Positions 24,029 to 32,697 of a stretch of DNA of 35,457 nucleotides are shown in pieces. The notes beneath the pieces are model-generated. The model had not been told where the DNA came from and made no database searches. It saw nothing but the letters and a program-made list of their open reading frames with translations. The stretch is from Actinomycetes bacterium (GTDB taxonomy: Bacteria; Actinomycetota; Acidimicrobiia; Acidimicrobiales; JAMCPL01), in NCBI GenBank assembly GCA_021846515.1, contig JAJZWU010000022.1, forward strand, positions 1-35,457, in the 5' to 3' direction. Position 1 is the first letter of the stretch. Every line of letters starts with the position of its first letter. Both the position numbers and the translations under genes were made by a program.

Positions 24029-25300
24029 ATGCCCGAGAGCATCACGATTACTGATAACAGGTCAGGGGACTCTATAGAGATCCCGATAGAGAATGGAGGT
24101 ATATCTTCCGATGATTGGCGCAAGTTATTACCGGGTATATGGTTTTATGACCCAGCTTTCATGTCTACTGCTTCATGCGAGAGTTCTATAACTTATCTGG
24201 ATGGTGAAGCTGGGATACTGCGCTATAGGGGGTATCCCATTGAGCAACTTGCAGAGAAATCCACCTATCTGGAGGTGGCATATCTGCTGTTGCATGGTGA
24301 ATTGCCTACGGAGAAACAACTGGAAGAATGGACTCGCGAGATCACCTACCATACATTTATCCATGAAAACGTGCGTAAGAGATTTTTGGAAGGGTTCCAT
24401 TACGATGCCCACCCAATGGGTGTGTTGGTCTCCGCAGTAGCTGCGCTGTCTACATTTTATCTTGATGCAAAGGATATTTTTAATGAAGAATCACGGCATA
24501 AGCAGACAATTAGGCTGATAGCCAAGATGCCTACACTGGCTGCGGCTGCATATCGTTTCAGCATGGGTATGCCTTTTGTGTACCCTGACAATTCTTTGCC
24601 GTTTGCCTCCAACTTCCTCTCTATGATGTGGAAGACGGCAGAACCCAGGTTCGATGCCAATCCTGCCCTAGCGAAGGCGATAGACGTACTGTTTATCCTG
24701 CATGCCGATCATGAACAGAACTGTTCTACGACGGCTATGAGAGTGGTTGGTTCGTCCCATCCTGATCCCTATACGGCATGTTCTGCTGCATGTGCAGCCC
24801 TTTATGGACCGCGCCATGGAGGGGCCAATGAAGCAGTGATCAAGATGCTCAACAGGATTGGATCCATGGATGAGGTGCCGGCATTCATAGAGTCGGTGAA
24901 GCGTGGTGATACCCTGTTGGAAGGATTTGGCCATCGTGTCTATAAGACCTACGATCCGCGTGCAAAAATTGTTAAGAAAACAGCATACGATGTGTTTGAG
25001 ATAACAGGTAAGAGCCCATTACTGGATATAGCACTTAAGCTGGAAGAGGTGGCGTTGAGCGATGAGTACTTCCTGTCCAGGCGGCTCTATCCAAATGTGG
25101 ATTTCTATACCGGATTGATCTATCAGGCAATGGGATTTCCCATGGAGATGTTTCCCGTGCTGTTTGCCATTCCGCGCACTTCAGGATGGCTTGCCCATTG
25201 GCATGAACTCCTCGACCAGAACTCCAAGATATCCCGGCCACGCCAGATATACGTTGGAGAGGACACGAGAGATTACGTTCCCATGGGAGACCGCCGCTAG
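24029..25300 (+). CDS. gltA: Citrate synthase
   Basis: 423 residues from ATG 24029 (GGTGAG 4 nt upstream; GTG 24020 is also possible with AAAGG before it). Catalytic residues are clear: His228 in A-D-H-E-Q-N-C-S, His302 in F-G-H-R-V-Y-K and Asp358 in N-V-D-F-Y-T-G. It condenses oxaloacetate with acetyl-CoA in the TCA cycle. The type is the hexameric/bacterial GltA form, with the N-terminal beta-strand extension (I-T-I-T-D-N-R) before L-L-P-G-I. A possible -10 TACAAT lies near 23974. The gene ends at a hairpin shared with the convergent thioesterase. Confidence 0.96.
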   Translation: MPESITITDNRSGDSIEIPIENGGISSDDWRKLLPGIWFYDPAFMSTASCESSITYLDGEAGILRYRGYPIEQLAEKSTYLEVAYLLLHGELPTEKQLEEWTREITYHTFIHENVRKRFLEGFHYDAHPMGVLVSAVAALSTFYLDAKDIFNEESRHKQTIRLIAKMPTLAAAAYRFSMGMPFVYPDNSLPFASNFLSMMWKTAEPRFDANPALAKAIDVLFILHADHEQNCSTTAMRVVGSSHPDPYTACSAACAALYGPRHGGANEAVIKMLNRIGSMDEVPAFIESVKRGDTLLEGFGHRVYKTYDPRAKIVKKTAYDVFEITGKSPLLDIALKLEEVALSDEYFLSRRLYPNVDFYTGLIYQAMGFPMEMFPVLFAIPRTSGWLAHWHELLDQNSKISRPRQIYVGEDTRDYVPMGDRR

Positions 25301-25347
25301 CCAGCCAAGTTGCCGCTAGCCCAGGAGGAACAGAACAGAACGTAATG

Positions 25348-25381
25348 GAAGGCCTTACCCTATATGACGGGTGAGGCCTTC
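25348..25381. terminator. Bidirectional terminator-like hairpin
   Basis: GAAGGCCTTACCC (25348-25360) and GGGTGAGGCCTTC (25369-25381) form a 13-pair stem with one G-T wobble and an 8-nt loop. It lies between convergent gltA and the thioesterase gene and includes the thioesterase stop codon. U-tracts are weak on both sides, so termination efficiency is uncertain. Confidence 0.6.
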
Positions 25382-26194
25382 TTGGGTAACCGATACAACA
25401 AGGTCACCGTTTCTGGTAAATATCGACCCGCGTGCCAGTCCTCGTGAACCATATTCATTTGGGCTGTCCATGGAATAGAGTAGCCAGTCGTCTGCCTTGA
25501 AGGGACGGTGAAACCACATGCAATGATCTATGCTGGCGAGCATCATTTTTGACCAATCTACGAGATGGGGGAGCAGCATTGTGGATATAAGCGATAGATC
25601 GGATGCATAGGCGATTATACAGCTGTGCATAAGGTCATCTTCAGGCAGATTGCCGTCTGCCTTGATCCAGACGTATTGGACAGCATCTCTTGGCTCTGTC
25701 TTGAACCAAGGCAGTGGAGTAACATGCCGGTGCTCTACAGGTAAGGGTCGTGACAGCCAGTCGCTTACCTGAATATTTGTAGATGCCAATCGTTCATGCA
25801 GTGACTTGAGTTCCTCCGGGGGTGGAACATCGGGCATATGCATGTGGTGTTCGATAATAGTAGGTTCGTCGGCATGAAACGATGCCTGCAGATTAAAGAT
25901 GGCCTTGCCATGCTGTATGGCGACCACACGACGCGTAGTAAATGAGTGTCCATCCCTGATCCGATCCACTTCATACAGTATTGGCACAGAAGGATCTCCA
26001 GGCAACAGAAAATAAGAGTGTATAGAATGTATTCTACCCTGGCTTACGGTCCGGCCGGCGGCCACCATGGCCTGGGCGGCAACTTGGCCACCGTATACCC
26101 TATCCTGCTTGTCGGGATCGTTCATCCCTCTGAATATGTTTACTTCTATCTGTTCAAGGTCGAGTAGCTTTATAAGATTATCAAGTGCGGCCAT
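25355..26194 (-). CDS. tesB: Acyl-CoA thioesterase II (TesB type)
   Basis: 279 residues, double hot-dog fold. N-terminal half: R-V-Y-G-G-Q-V-A-A-Q-A, H-S-Y-F-L-L-P-G-D-P, R-I-R-D-G-H-S-F-T-T-R-R-V. C-terminal half: S-I-D-H-C-M-W-F-H and G-R-G/S-I-F-T-R-N-G-D-L-V-V-S-V-T-Q-E-G-L, carrying the Asp, Thr/Ser and Gln that make the TesB catalytic set. It hydrolyses acyl-CoA to free fatty acid and CoA in the cytosol. Start ATG 26194 has no clear ribosome binding site. The 3' end overlaps the terminator hairpin. Confidence 0.93.
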   Translation of the reverse strand: MAALDNLIKLLDLEQIEVNIFRGMNDPDKQDRVYGGQVAAQAMVAAGRTVSQGRIHSIHSYFLLPGDPSVPILYEVDRIRDGHSFTTRRVVAIQHGKAIFNLQASFHADEPTIIEHHMHMPDVPPPEELKSLHERLASTNIQVSDWLSRPLPVEHRHVTPLPWFKTEPRDAVQYVWIKADGNLPEDDLMHSCIIAYASDLSLISTMLLPHLVDWSKMMLASIDHCMWFHRPFKADDWLLYSMDSPNEYGSRGLARGSIFTRNGDLVVSVTQEGLTRHIG

Positions 26195-26249
26195 CTACAC
26201 TACATTAGCGGTATACGGAAGGGCGTGTGTTCAGTCGTAGATACAATAA

Positions 26250-26293
26250 TTGACACCATCAAGTCTTGGTAGTCTGGTATAATATGATCATAT
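26250..26293 (+). promoter_or_regulatory. Promoter-like boxes and palindrome upstream of gtrA-like gene
   Basis: A perfect TTGACA (26250-26255) and a perfect TATAAT (26278-26283) lie 22 nt apart, too far for a standard promoter. A 12-bp palindrome ATATGATCATAT (26282-26293) overlaps the -10. The layout could suit an activator that compensates the spacing; coincidence is possible. The leader to the start at 26473 would be about 180 nt. Confidence 0.35.
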
Positions 26294-26472
26294 AGATTAT
26301 GCGGTACCTCTTCAGAGACTTTGTATACTGGGGGATATTTCCTAATTTATCTCGTGGCTGGAGGAGCTGGTAGAGGTGAGCAGTATTACGTGCACTGGAG
26401 ACCCCCAATGGTCGTAGCATGTATAGTTGGGCTGCATACCGATGGCTTATCGTATTTTATGGAGTGATGTAT

Positions 26473-26979
26473 ATGGGTTTATCGATAGTTAGGTTACGTG
26501 AGTTGTATGAACGACCGCATATACGCAAGCTGACTCGCTACTCTATGGTATCGGTCATCTCTACTGCGGTGTCTCAAGGAACGTTATTTCTCACTTTCGG
26601 CATCTTGCGGTTATGGTCGGCTGTTCCTGCCAATGTATTTGCCAATGCACTTGCCACGGTGCCCTCTTACTACCTGGACAGATGGTGGGTGTGGGGGAAG
26701 TCAGGCAAATCGCATCTGCTGAAAGAGGTTATACCTTTTTGGACGATGTCTTTTGCCGGTATGGCTCTCTCTATGTGGACGGTATGGCTGGCATCGAGGT
26801 GGAGCGTAGATAGTCATTATTCGCATCTCCTGGAAGCAGTATTTGTAAACGGAGCTAATCTCTTTGCTTTTGCCATATTATGGCTGGTGAAGTTCTTCCT
26901 GATCAATAAGATGTTCCACGTATCACCGGTAGTGGAAGATCAAGACGAACAACCCGTAGCAGATGTTGCGGACTACTGA
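26473..26979 (+). CDS. GtrA-like family membrane protein
   Basis: 168 residues from ATG 26473, chosen because GGAG (26461-26464) sits 8 nt upstream; in-frame ATGs at 26419 and 26467 would add up to 18 residues. Four membrane helices alternate with short basic loops. F-A-N-A-L-A-T-V-P-S-Y-Y-L-D-R-W-W-V-W-G is the classic GtrA N-x-x-x-x-x-x-x-Y-x-x-x-R-x-x-x-W motif, after R-Y-S-M-V-S-V-I-S-T-A-V-S. GtrA proteins are implicated in moving or binding polyprenol-linked sugars during cell-wall polysaccharide synthesis. The C-terminal tail is acidic. It stands alone; the MptB glycosyltransferase is 2.2 kb away. Confidence 0.85.
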   Translation: MGLSIVRLRELYERPHIRKLTRYSMVSVISTAVSQGTLFLTFGILRLWSAVPANVFANALATVPSYYLDRWWVWGKSGKSHLLKEVIPFWTMSFAGMALSMWTVWLASRWSVDSHYSHLLEAVFVNGANLFAFAILWLVKFFLINKMFHVSPVVEDQDEQPVADVADY

Positions 26980-27149
26980 AGGGTAGCTATTGTGGCGGGG
27001 AGATCGGAACCGGCTGCCTACTGCCGTCCAAGAGTGCATCTAATAACTCTAAAAATGCCGCTCCATGCCCCACATCTTCTGGTCACATCCCAATTACTCG
27101 CAATGTATTGTAGCCAGATTATATTGTAATATGATTATGAGATACGGAT

Positions 27150-27638
27150 TTAGTCTCGGAAGTTAGTGAATTGCAGGGGTATGCCAATGTCCTCTTCCTT
27201 GAGCTTGGCTATGACCAGTTGCAGATCGTCTCGCTTTTTACCGGTTACCCTTACCTGATCTCCCTGGGTCTGAGAGCTTACAGATTTTAGGCCCATCGCT
27301 TTTATTGTTTTATTGACCTCTTTGGCTTTATCCGAGTCTATGCCTGCCTGGATCTCAATCTGCTGGCGTGCAGTTCCCTTTGCGGCTTCCTCTATCTTAG
27401 AATCTGACAACGACTTGAGCGAGACACCGCGTCGTACGAGTTTCTCTTCGAAGACCTGTCGTAGAGCTTTCAAACGTTCTTCCGTTGAACATCGTAACGT
27501 GATGGTGTGATCTGCGAGTTCGATACTTGGGTCAGTGCCCTTGAAATCAAAGCGTGTCGTAGCCTCCCTGTTGGCCTGGTCGACCGCATTTCTTACTTCT
27601 TGCATATCTACTTCAGAAACAACGTCAAATGTTGGCAT
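27150..27638 (-). CDS. yajQ: YajQ family cyclic-di-GMP/nucleotide-binding protein
   Basis: 162 residues from ATG 27638, which gives the standard YajQ beginning (M-P-T-F-D-V-V-S-E-V-D) and length; an open frame continues upstream to 27770 but that sequence is not YajQ-like. Conserved parts include A-V-D-Q-A-N-R-E-A-T-T-R-F-D-F-K-G and Q-V-R-V-T-G-K-K-R-D-D-L-Q. YajQ proteins have two RRM-like domains; homologues bind cyclic di-GMP or RNA and the role in actinobacteria is unclear. TATAAT lies 6 nt before this ATG, with no ribosome binding site. Confidence 0.93.
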   Translation of the reverse strand: MPTFDVVSEVDMQEVRNAVDQANREATTRFDFKGTDPSIELADHTITLRCSTEERLKALRQVFEEKLVRRGVSLKSLSDSKIEEAAKGTARQQIEIQAGIDSDKAKEVNKTIKAMGLKSVSSQTQGDQVRVTGKKRDDLQLVIAKLKEEDIGIPLQFTNFRD

Positions 27639-27644
27639 GGTGAC

Positions 27645-27650
27645 ATTATA
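27645..27650 (-). promoter_or_regulatory. -10 box of yajQ, leaderless layout
   Basis: Perfect TATAAT (27650-27645 on the minus strand), 6 nt before the ATG at 27638. This argues against any start further upstream. No clear -35. Confidence 0.5.
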
Positions 27651-27801
27651 GCGGGTTACACCATATAGGTTACGCCACGCCGGGTGAATTGTGTCGGATA
27701 GCACCGTGTAAGGCTTAGCTAGACGAGAGTATCGCTGGCCAAGGAATGCATACTTGTTGTCAGACAGCATGATACCGTTGCGCTGATTCCGGATAATCGT
27801 A

Positions 27802-27831
27802 TTGGCAGGGCTGTATGGATTGTGCTAATAT
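27802..27831 (+). promoter_or_regulatory. tRNA-Tyr promoter
   Basis: TTGGCA (27802-27807), 18-nt spacer, extended -10 TG-C-TAATAT (hexamer 27826-27831). The first base of the mature tRNA (G27839) lies 8 nt after the box, at the expected transcription start. Confidence 0.6.
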
Positions 27832-27838
27832 ATTCAAC

Positions 27839-27924
27839 GGGTCGGTGCCCGAGTGGACAAAGGGAGCAGGCTGTAAACCTGCCGGCGTACGCCTACGTGG
27901 GTTCGAATCCTACCCGGCCCACCA
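27839..27924 (+). tRNA. tRNA-Tyr (GTA)
   Basis: 86 nt including an encoded CCA. The acceptor GGGTCGG pairs with CCGGCCC (27914-27920; one G-T). The anticodon stem GCAGG/CCTGC encloses the loop CTGTAAA, anticodon GTA. A long variable arm, expected for bacterial tRNA-Tyr, and a T arm with TTCGAAT are present. Confidence 0.95.
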
Positions 27925-27957
27925 CCGTTGTATGCTCGTTGTCGAGCTTAGGCCACC

Positions 27958-28782
27958 TTATGCTGGCGATAGATACTCTGTAAAGAACGATAGAGTTCGC
28001 GCCCATGCGTCACGTGCTGCCTCTACTCTGTAGGTGTAGTTGGTGTCATTGAAAAAGGCATGAGGGGCTCCAGGGTAAAAGTGAGACTCAAAGCTCTTAC
28101 CTGCTTTGGCCATGGCTTCAGCGAATGCGGGAACGCTATCATTTACCCGTGCGTCTTCTCCTCCGTAGAGTCCCAGTACAGGACAGTTGACGCCTTCTAC
28201 TTTTGTAGACTCGGGAGAGTTGCCGTAAAAAATTACTGCCGCCGATAGTTTGGGTTCGATACATGCTGTCAACGCTGTAACTCCACCACCGAAGCAAAAT
28301 CCGGTACAGCCGATTTTACGCACTTCCGGGGCATCCGAGCTCGCTAGCCACCGCACTACCGAGGATACCTGTGATGCGTAACCATCCATATCGCGATTGG
28401 GAGAAAAAAGAATGCCCAGGGTCTCTTCTATATTATTCCGTTCGGCCTCAGGCTTCTCCTTCAATGCTTCTGCGCGTGCATTGGGGTCCATCCATGATTG
28501 TATGGGCAGAGTTCTTAGAAATGCGCGTAGAGACGCGATACGCTCTCTGGTCATGGCTTCAGGTCTCTTGCCACCAAGGGCATACAGATCGGGAGTTACA
28601 GCAGTATAACCAGCGGCTGCAAAGCGATGAACTACATCTTCAATGTGATCATCCACACCAAATATTTCCTGTATTACTATGACCGCAGGCAGGGGAGAGT
28701 CCACCATTGCCGGTCGTGCCACATATACGGGCAGATCCCTGCCGTCGTGCTTGCAGGTAAGTACTTTCGTCTCTAATTCCAT
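27958..28782 (-). CDS. Dienelactone hydrolase family protein
   Basis: 274 residues, alpha/beta hydrolase. The catalytic triad is Cys163 (G-F-C-F-G-G-G), Asp210 (G-G-E-D-A-R-V) and His241 (A-P-H-A-F-F-N-D), and E39 in I-Q-E-I-F-G is the conserved Glu that tunes the cysteine in dienelactone hydrolases. It probably opens a lactone or cleaves an ester in the cytosol; a chlorocatechol pathway is not evident here. An insert of about 45 residues (about 85-130) lies between the usual core strands. AAAGGA about 8 nt before the ATG supports the start. It converges with tRNA-Tyr. Confidence 0.92.
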   Translation of the reverse strand: MELETKVLTCKHDGRDLPVYVARPAMVDSPLPAVIVIQEIFGVDDHIEDVVHRFAAAGYTAVTPDLYALGGKRPEAMTRERIASLRAFLRTLPIQSWMDPNARAEALKEKPEAERNNIEETLGILFSPNRDMDGYASQVSSVVRWLASSDAPEVRKIGCTGFCFGGGVTALTACIEPKLSAAVIFYGNSPESTKVEGVNCPVLGLYGGEDARVNDSVPAFAEAMAKAGKSFESHFYPGAPHAFFNDTNYTYRVEAARDAWARTLSFFTEYLSPA

Positions 28783-29212
28783 CTTGATCTATCCTTTCTT
28801 CTAGTCAAACAACCATCAAACAATCCGCCTACCGCTATTACGTGTAGCTATATGGATGATTGTCAGTACTCACTTATCTCATTTGTATTATACACCTCTA
28901 AAAACCATTTTGTAGGTAAAATGTATAAAGGCGATGGTGAGGAGTCCCGTGTATCCAGCATGGCCAGCTAATCCTCTTCCTGGCATACTAAGGTGGAGGC
29001 AGGCACTAACATATATAATTTTAACGAATACGACTTGAAATCAAGCTTCGTTATGTTACAATTGCGTTACAACGATTATCTGTGATCTGTACCATTAACC
29101 AATGACTTAGATAGGATGGCAATATAGCTTGAGGTATATTCTCGAAGTGATATTCAAGCAATACGATGAGAGTGGCTGGAACTGTGCATTGTGGCGTTGA
29201 TTGGAATTGTTT
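28783..29212. other. Intergenic region between dienelactone hydrolase and MptB genes
   Basis: About 430 nt with no convincing gene. It holds the DLH ribosome binding site at its left end, a promoter for the mannosyltransferase gene (29035-29062) and another AT-rich box near 29010. A 29-codon frame from GTG 28949 (GAGGAG 5 nt before) to TGA 29036 is possible but unsupported. Confidence 0.5.
29035..29062 (+). promoter_or_regulatory. Promoter of MptB-like gene
   Basis: TTGAAA (29035-29040), 16-nt spacer, TACAAT (29057-29062). The -35 is part of a CTTGAAATCAAG palindrome (29034-29045). Transcription would start near 29069, leaving a leader of about 145 nt. Confidence 0.55.
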
Positions 29213-31153
29213 ATGAATAGGGCACCGGGTCAGCCTGCCACCGTCTCTGAGGACACAGAGAAGGTGGGTGTAGATGACACTGTAGCCGGGCGGATAAGTT
29301 GTAAGTTATCCGATGCCGCTGGAGTGGTCTGGAAGCATATAGACAGGTGGGACGCAACTATGCGTTCAAAATGGCCATTTCGCACGATGGTGGTGGAAGT
29401 GGATCCTGAGCATGCTGCGATGGAGACACCATTCCGGCTTCTTGTACGCTCTGCTATATTGGGCTTTTTGGCTATATGTGCTATATCTGTGGGGTCCAGT
29501 CTGCCCGCTTCGCCCTATACTCTCAAGTTGCCTGGAGCATGGTTTTTTGGAGTTCCCGCTGCCGGGAGCATACTCCCTCAAGGTACGTTGACCCCCGGAC
29601 TCTACGCGCATGGATCGGGTAGCCCACTTTTGAGCTTGGTGCTTGTATATGGTGGACTTGTTGTATTTATGCGCGTTTGGTATGGAATGGTTCGTACGCT
29701 CTCCAAACGACCGGATGTTCCGGTTGTCTACCTGGTGGCTGTATTTGCACTGTGGGTACTTCCTCTGCTTATAGCTCCCCCCATCTTCAGCAGGGATATA
29801 TACAGTTATGTTGCACAGGGGGATATGGTTACTCACCACATCAGTCCTTATCGCTACGGACCGTTTGTGCTGGGAGGAGATCATTATTCCGCATTGGTTG
29901 ATCCCATATGGGGTAATGTGCCTGCTCCGTACGGACCTCTATTTCTTATCCTTGACGGTGGGGCGACCATACTTGCGTTTCACAATCTTATTTTGAATGT
30001 CATATTCCTGAGGTTGCTGGCCATTGGTGGAGTGGCCCTTATGGCTGCCTTTATGCCCTACCTCGCCCGTTCGCTGAAGCGTGATCCTGCTGAGATTTTT
30101 GCACTGGCTATCTTAAATCCAGTTACTGTATTTCATCTTATTGGTGGATCGCATAACGATGCAATTATGTTGGGTCTTCTGGTGGCGGGCATTGCCATTG
30201 CCCGTAAAGGTCGTCCCATGATGGGGATAGTGATCTGCACGATGGCGGCTGCTGTAAAGGTACCTGCTGCGCTTGGAGTGGTATATATAGGATTTGAATG
30301 GGCAAAAGTTAAATGGAGTACTCGCGATACCCTGCCGGAGAAGGCTTTATCGGAGAATGCTCTACCTGCTGATATTTCGTTTTCCGATAGATACCTTAAA
30401 GGTACTCCCGGCCTCTATAACCTGGATAATTGGCTGCACGGTAGGTTAAGAAGTATGCAGAGGTTGAAAGGATCGGTAGAGGATATACTGCATGTAAACC
30501 TGAAACGCTTGGTTTTAGCCGCCCTACTGTCTTTTGGAGTCATGGAGGCGTTGACCCTTATAAGTGGATTTGGCTGGAGCTGGATCGCAAGCCTGCTTAC
30601 ACCAGGTACGGTTAGGTCATGGTTGGCGCCTGCAACCGGAATAGGCCTACTGCTGGCCGGCATTGTGCATTTAGTCGGTTTATCTTCTCTGCATACAGCT
30701 ACATTGCTGTCACTGACACGTGCCGCCGGCCTGTTGCTTGCTGCGGTTCTCGCTGTCAAGTGGCTGCTCAATCGTGATTCAATTGGAATATTTAAGGCTA
30801 TGGGAATGACATTTTTAGTGATAGTGGCTATGGGCCCGGTAGTCCAGCCATGGTATTTGTCCTGGGGGATAATCTTTTTGGCATTGTCGAGCTATGGGCG
30901 ATTGAGGTCGATAGTAATTGCTGTATCAATAGCGACTGCATTTATAGGTTTGCCTGGAGCACATCACTTATTCAAGGGATTGTTCAATATGGATCCTTTT
31001 GCACTTGCAGCCACGCTTACTTTACTACTTGCTGCACTTACGGTACCATTGACACCGTCCAGGCGCCGTATAACTGAAGGTGGCTTTTCACCTGATAGTC
31101 TTTCACCCGATGTCAGCCTGACTCAGGATGGTTATGTTGGGCTGGAATCATAG
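29213..31153 (+). CDS. Polyprenol-phosphate-mannose-dependent alpha-(1,6)-mannosyltransferase, MptB-like
   Basis: 646 residues from ATG 29213 (TTG 29201 would add four residues). About 12-13 membrane helices. The GT-C type signature after the first helices is F-S-R-D-I-Y-S-Y-V-A-Q-G-D, with D-I-Y carrying the likely catalytic Asp, then H-I-S-P-Y-R-Y-G-P, A-P-Y-G-P-L-F, N-P-V-T-V-F-H-L-I-G-G-S-H-N-D-A and A-A-A-V-K-V-P-A. These match MptA/MptB enzymes that extend the lipomannan mannose backbone outside the membrane using polyprenyl-phosphate mannose. The first 70 residues are a hydrophilic cytosolic tail, and residues 385-430 form a charged loop. It suggests a mannan-type envelope polymer. Its 3' end is 6 nt from a convergent gene. 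Confidence 0.87.
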   Translation: MNRAPGQPATVSEDTEKVGVDDTVAGRISCKLSDAAGVVWKHIDRWDATMRSKWPFRTMVVEVDPEHAAMETPFRLLVRSAILGFLAICAISVGSSLPASPYTLKLPGAWFFGVPAAGSILPQGTLTPGLYAHGSGSPLLSLVLVYGGLVVFMRVWYGMVRTLSKRPDVPVVYLVAVFALWVLPLLIAPPIFSRDIYSYVAQGDMVTHHISPYRYGPFVLGGDHYSALVDPIWGNVPAPYGPLFLILDGGATILAFHNLILNVIFLRLLAIGGVALMAAFMPYLARSLKRDPAEIFALAILNPVTVFHLIGGSHNDAIMLGLLVAGIAIARKGRPMMGIVICTMAAAVKVPAALGVVYIGFEWAKVKWSTRDTLPEKALSENALPADISFSDRYLKGTPGLYNLDNWLHGRLRSMQRLKGSVEDILHVNLKRLVLAALLSFGVMEALTLISGFGWSWIASLLTPGTVRSWLAPATGIGLLLAGIVHLVGLSSLHTATLLSLTRAAGLLLAAVLAVKWLLNRDSIGIFKAMGMTFLVIVAMGPVVQPWYLSWGIIFLALSSYGRLRSIVIAVSIATAFIGLPGAHHLFKGLFNMDPFALAATLTLLLAALTVPLTPSRRRITEGGFSPDSLSPDVSLTQDGYVGLES

Positions 31154-31159
31154 AGTTGG

Positions 31160-31648
31160 TTATGCAATAATCAGTTCCATTACCACCACATCAAGCCACT
31201 TTCCAAATTTTCTCCCCACTTCTCGTTCAATGCCGACTTGCTGAAAGCCAAGTGATCCGTGCAGGGCTATTGATGGCTCGTTTCCTGCATACATCCTGGC
31301 TATAACGGCATGGAAACCTCCAGAGTGCGCTCTTTCTATGAGCGACTCCATTATCGTCTTCCCGACCCCGGAGCGCCTGGTGTTGCTACGTACATATATG
31401 GAATCTTCTACCGTTGTACGATAGGCTGCTCTGTCCCTGTAGGGAGACAGCGATCCAAATCCTAGAACGATATTCCTGTCTATTGCCACTATGGACGGAT
31501 AGATGCCCTTGTGGGATTCAAACCACTCAAGTTGGGTCTCTCTGTCTCTTGCAATGATATCGAAAGTAACGAGCGACGATGATACTGCTTCATTGTATAT
31601 CTCGGTAATTTGATCCAAGTCGCCTGGTTCGGCAGTCCTAATTTCCAT
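31160..31648 (-). CDS. Phosphinothricin acetyltransferase-like GNAT protein
   Basis: 162 residues. Typical of the PAT/Bar/YwnH group: I-R-T-A-E-P-G-D-L-D-Q-I at the start, I-Y-N-E-A-V, T-F-D-I, the acetyl-CoA loop R-R-S-G-V-G-K-T-I-M-E-S-L, and the end L-H-G-S-L-G-F-Q-Q-V-G and G-R-K-F-G-K-W-L-D-V. The group acetylates phosphinothricin, methionine sulfoximine or related amino acids; housekeeping members detoxify sulfoximine-like metabolites. The ATG follows a weak TAGAGT box by 6 nt and lacks a ribosome binding site. The exact substrate is uncertain. Confidence 0.88.
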   Translation of the reverse strand: MEIRTAEPGDLDQITEIYNEAVSSSLVTFDIIARDRETQLEWFESHKGIYPSIVAIDRNIVLGFGSLSPYRDRAAYRTTVEDSIYVRSNTRRSGVGKTIMESLIERAHSGGFHAVIARMYAGNEPSIALHGSLGFQQVGIEREVGRKFGKWLDVVVMELIIA

Positions 31649-31812
31649 ATACTTACTCTAACCCAACTATTTGGTAGTGCAACACGCCATCCCGCTCAAG
31701 CGTTGCCTGTCGACGTTCTGTATAGCGTTGAGAGGTAAGGGCTATTCTGGTTATTCAGATAAGGCCATTTTGGTTTCTTGAGTAGGGTTTTATTCTGGCT
31801 GGTCGGGTATGG

Positions 31813-32697
31813 CTATTCGGGGCGGGAAAACTGTATAACCGCTACAAGCAATAGGATTATGCCGGCTAGTGCTATTAGGCCGAGTTCCATTCCAAGTGGT
31901 ACTTTCCACCCGTCCCAGGTAATTGACGGGGCGAGCGTCTTAAGAAGCGATGGAGATACTTTGATGTGTTCAAAGATGGCTGAGCGCATGGGGGCTATTG
32001 CATAGCTCAAAGGATCTATACGAGTGAGTACTGCCAGCCATTGAGGCAGGTCGGTCAGAGGAAAAACTGCACCTGAAAGGAAAAACATTGGCAGTACCAG
32101 TAGCTGCATTACGAATTGGAAGGATTCCACCTGGCTGATTCGAGCAGCTACGGTTACACCGAGTGCAGTTACCCCAAATGCGGTAAGAGCCATCTCTGCC
32201 AGTAGGGTGATGATCAAAACAGGTGAATAGGGCACACCTACCAACCCGGCCAATACTATGATAATGGCTCCCTGAAGGGTGGCAACCGTAGCCCCCCCTG
32301 CACATTTACCGACCACAAGAGAGGAGCGGCGAACCGGAGCGACCAGCATTTCCCGCATGAAGCCGAATTCACGATCCCATACAATAGATACAGCAGAGAA
32401 CATTGCGGTGAACAAGACGGTCATACCGAGTATGCCGGGAAAGAGGAAGGTCTTGAAATCAAATCCATGTGAACCGGTTTTTACTATCGGTGAGAGTCCT
32501 GTGCCGAGCACGAACAGGAAAAGGATTGGCTGTACCAAGGCTACAACGATGCGCACTCTGTTGCGGATAAAACGTATAAGCTCCCTTCTCCATACCACGC
32601 TCATCCCGCGCAAGTCATCTCGAAACCGTCCGCCCGCTATACGACTTTGCGGTATTTCAAACGAACGCTGAACAGATGTGGATGTGGTTGTACTCAT
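31813..32697 (-). CDS. ABC-2 type exporter permease (DrrB-like)
   Basis: 294 residues with six hydrophobic segments after an N-terminal amphipathic region containing W-R-R-E-L-I-R-F-I-R-N-R. A conserved loop S-I-V-W-D-R-E-F-G-F-M-R-E-M-L-V-A-P-V-R-R-S is the hallmark of DrrB/ABC-2 permeases, and F-F-L-S-G-A-V-F-P-L is the second family motif. It forms the membrane channel for the ATPase upstream. The genes overlap by 4 nt (ATGA), so they are translated together. Substrate, perhaps a lipid or hydrophobic drug, is unknown. Confidence 0.92.
   Translation of the reverse strand: MSTTTSTSVQRSFEIPQSRIAGGRFRDDLRGMSVVWRRELIRFIRNRVRIVVALVQPILFLFVLGTGLSPIVKTGSHGFDFKTFLFPGILGMTVLFTAMFSAVSIVWDREFGFMREMLVAPVRRSSLVVGKCAGGATVATLQGAIIIVLAGLVGVPYSPVLIITLLAEMALTAFGVTALGVTVAARISQVESFQFVMQLLVLPMFFLSGAVFPLTDLPQWLAVLTRIDPLSYAIAPMRSAIFEHIKVSPSLLKTLAPSITWDGWKVPLGMELGLIALAGIILLLVAVIQFSRPE

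Noticed and set aside
27639-27770. 44-residue N-terminal extension of YajQ
   Set aside because: It contains the -10 box of the likely promoter and is not part of the YajQ family.
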